DNA of 64,000 nucleotides from positions 1 through 64,000 of the forward strand of contig JADJSZ010000038.1 of NCBI GenBank assembly GCA_016711405.1, read 5' to 3'. Both the position numbers and the translations under genes were made by a program. Each line of letters opens with the position of its first letter. The first letter of the stretch is position 1. Shown here piece after piece: positions 62,481-64,000 of the stretch. The notes below the pieces were generated by a model. That model did no database searches, was not told the origin of the DNA, and saw only the letters and a list, made by a program, of their open reading frames with translations. The stretch comes from Candidatus Hadersleviella danica. Lineage in GTDB: Bacteria > Chloroflexota > Anaerolineae > Promineifilales > Promineifilaceae.

Positions 62481-63637
62481 CTATACCCGCCGCAAGCCAG
62501 CCACCACCACCACGGCCGCGCCCAGCACACAAACCGCACTGGCCACAAACACCGCCTCCAACGACACCATATCCACCAACCACCACCTAGCGGCCCCGCA
62601 ATCAGTGCCGCAAGGCCAAACGTCACCGCTTGGCGCAGGGATTGCGCCGTGGAAGCCCACTCGGCCGGAGCCAACGCATCTACCAAGCGCACACTGCTCA
62701 CCAAGAAGAAGCCGAAGCCAAGGCCACGCACGGCCGCAAACAACAACACCCATGCGGGGGTGGGGCTGACCACATAGCCCAACATGGCCACGGCCAACAC
62801 GCCAAACGAGAGCAAGAACAAGCGCGACATGCGCCCGTTGCGGCCGAGGCTATCCGTGGCTTGCATACTGGGCAATTCGCTACACGCCGCCAAGCCAAAC
62901 ATCAGCCCCACCAGCCAGCTCTCCCCCCCTTTGTTCACCATATATAAGCCCTCAAACACAAAACTGAGGCCGAGCGTGAGGCCCGCCAAGAAGCAGGCCA
63001 GCAAAATGCGCTTCATGCCGGGCAGGTGGATGATTTGCCACGGCCGTACTTCCTCTGTGCCCCGCACCACGGCCGCTTCTGGCTCCTCCAACCCATTGGC
63101 CAGCCACACGGCCGGGAGCAAAAACAGGGCTGTGGCAGGCCACATCCAGCTATAGCCGACCACCTCCCACACCCAGCCACCCGCAATGGCCAACGTGGCA
63201 AACCCCACCGACCCCCACAGCCGCATCGTGCCAAAGTTGAGGCCGTGGCGCACGGCTTGGCGGGCGATGAGGGTATCGGCCAGCGAGACGGTTGGGGCGC
63301 GGACGAGGGCGTGGAAGGACATGGCCAGCAAAAGGGGCACAAAGGCAGTCTCCCAGCCCAGCCAGAAGAAACTGACCACCGTGAGGAGAATGCTCCAGCG
63401 CAAGGCGGCCACCCGCTGTCGCCGACGGTCGGCCACGGCCGAGACCAGTGGCGAAACAATTAACGTTGTGAGGGGGACAAGGGCGGAGAGCCAACCAATT
63501 TGGCGGCCGTTTAGCCCCAACTCGGCAAAGTAGACGTTTATGAAGGGGCTAAACAGGCCAAACGCGGCCCAATGCCCCAGATAAAACAGTGACCCGCTCA
63601 GGGCGGGTCGGGCAGAAAGGGGGAGAGACATGTTCAT
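62481..63637 (-). CDS. MFS transporter, MFS_1_like/PPP type (frameshifted)
   Basis: 385 aa after repair, 12 helices. Start GSLFYLGHWAAFGLFSPFINVYFAELGLNGRQIGWL is typical of the MFS_1-like (nucleoside/LacY-like) group; loop VSAVADRRRQR and GLNFGTMRLWGSVGFA are conserved. The last helix is out of frame: at about 62585 a missing base separates AALIAGPLGG from WLVDMVSLEAVFVASAVCVL, which ends at 62481. Substrate unknown. The leader carries ATTCCGC heptamers (63646-63676) and CAGCTAGT octamers. Confidence 0.85.
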
Positions 63638-63645
63638 GAAAGATG

Positions 63646-63853
63646 ATTGCGGAATGCGGAATGGGGATTGCGGAATGAAATGCTGACCGACTGACAGACT
63701 GACTAGCTGACTAGCTAACTCGCTGGCATAATCATGGCCTACTCCTTTGCCAACGGCCGTAAATGAACAATGAATAATGGGGTTATTCGTTATTCGTTAC
63801 TGGTTACTGGTTATTCATTCCGCATTCCGCAATCCCCATTCCCCCCCAATCCC
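63646..63853. repeat. GGATTGCGGA, CAGCTAGT, TTATTCG and ATTCCGC arrays
   Basis: Four families in one divergent gap. GCGGAATGCGGAATGGGGATT faces the MFS gene; CTGACAGACTGACTAGCTGAC and GTTATTCGTTATTCG follow; ATTCCGCATTCCGCAATCCCC and CCCAATCCC abut the kynA ATG. Confidence 0.88.
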
Positions 63854-64000
63854 ATGAGATACGACGAATACCTTGAAGTGGACGCGCTCCTTAAGTTGCA
63901 AAACGGCCGTTCCGACGGCCCCGAGCATGATGAAATGCTCTTTATCATCATTCACCAAGTGTATGAGCTGTGGTTTAAGCAGGTTTTACACGAGGTGGAC
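63854..64000 (+). CDS. kynA: Tryptophan 2,3-dioxygenase, N-terminal part
   Basis: The first 49 residues (MRYDEYLEVDALLKLQNGRS, HDEMLFIIIHQVYELWFKQVLHEVD) match the start of heme-dependent tryptophan 2,3-dioxygenase, first step of the kynurenine pathway. HDEMLFI.IHQ.YELWFK includes the substrate-binding Phe, His and Tyr-Arg region. It is cut by the window end. The leader is heptamer repeat ending CAATCCC-ATG. Confidence 0.9.
   Translation, partial: MRYDEYLEVDALLKLQNGRSDGPEHDEMLFIIIHQVYELWFKQVLHEVD

Overview
The window is a dense, high-GC bacterial chromosome segment of about 55 protein genes on both strands. I see no rRNA, tRNA or CRISPR array. No marker gene fixes the taxonomy. The gene mix (LysM/M23 and YkuD cell-wall enzymes, lipoproteins with beta-propellers, exported proteins with short hydrophobic C-terminal tails, a BchI/MoxR-type ATPase, a DUF2270 membrane protein, SelA) fits a Chloroflexota bacterium, probably Anaerolineae-like. 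That placement is inference.

Layout. 0-8 kb: cell-wall peptidase, TVP38 membrane protein, Nudix hydrolase, a large propeller lipoprotein, an HD-domain protein and small lipoproteins. 7.6-12.2 kb: a surface O-acylation module (small membrane protein, SGNH esterase, MBOAT acyltransferase, second SGNH protein). 12.3-18.2 kb: L,D-transpeptidase, DUF554, two zinc-ribbon proteins, DUF971, a thioesterase and a BchI-like ATPase. A 79-base G run at 18.2 kb looks like a sequence artefact. 18.5-21.4 kb: membrane protein and a histidine kinase/response regulator pair. 21.4-22.3 kb: an AT-rich gene-free island with tandem repeats. 22.3-28.8 kb: alpha-E and transglutaminase proteins, a solute-binding lipoprotein, a receiver protein and a DUF4143 ATPase. 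28.8-37.5 kb: central metabolism (ATP-type PEP carboxykinase, Zn-dehydrogenase, ribulose-phosphate epimerase, class II aldolase, aconitase). 37.5-42.7 kb: WD40-like and exported repeat proteins and a decayed RHS fragment. 42.8-54.3 kb: M20 peptidase, MFS transporter, pseudouridine synthase, a receiver/CpaE-like ATPase, a PIN/Phd toxin-antitoxin pair, signal peptidase, SelA, TsaD, a metalloprotease and TrpA. 54.4-64 kb: DUF2270-DUF2179 protein, a large lipoprotein, class II aldolase, an SRPBCC-like protein, PhaR, an unusual acyl-ACP-reductase-like fusion, a histidine phosphatase, an MFS protein and the start of kynA.

Three genome-level features stand out. First, nearly every intergenic gap holds a tandem array of 7- or 8-base words from about ten unrelated families. 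These resemble the STRR heptamers of heterocystous cyanobacteria and often run right up to a start codon or supply a stop codon. Second, the palindrome ACGGCCGT (core CGGCCG) is strongly over-represented, like cyanobacterial HIP1. Third, about 17 genes are broken by small indels, mostly loss of one base in a short homopolymer. This points to long-read consensus errors rather than real pseudogenes, so I annotate those genes full length and mark the break. Two MITE-like elements with target-site duplications are also present, one of them inserted in the T-tract of the aconitase terminator.
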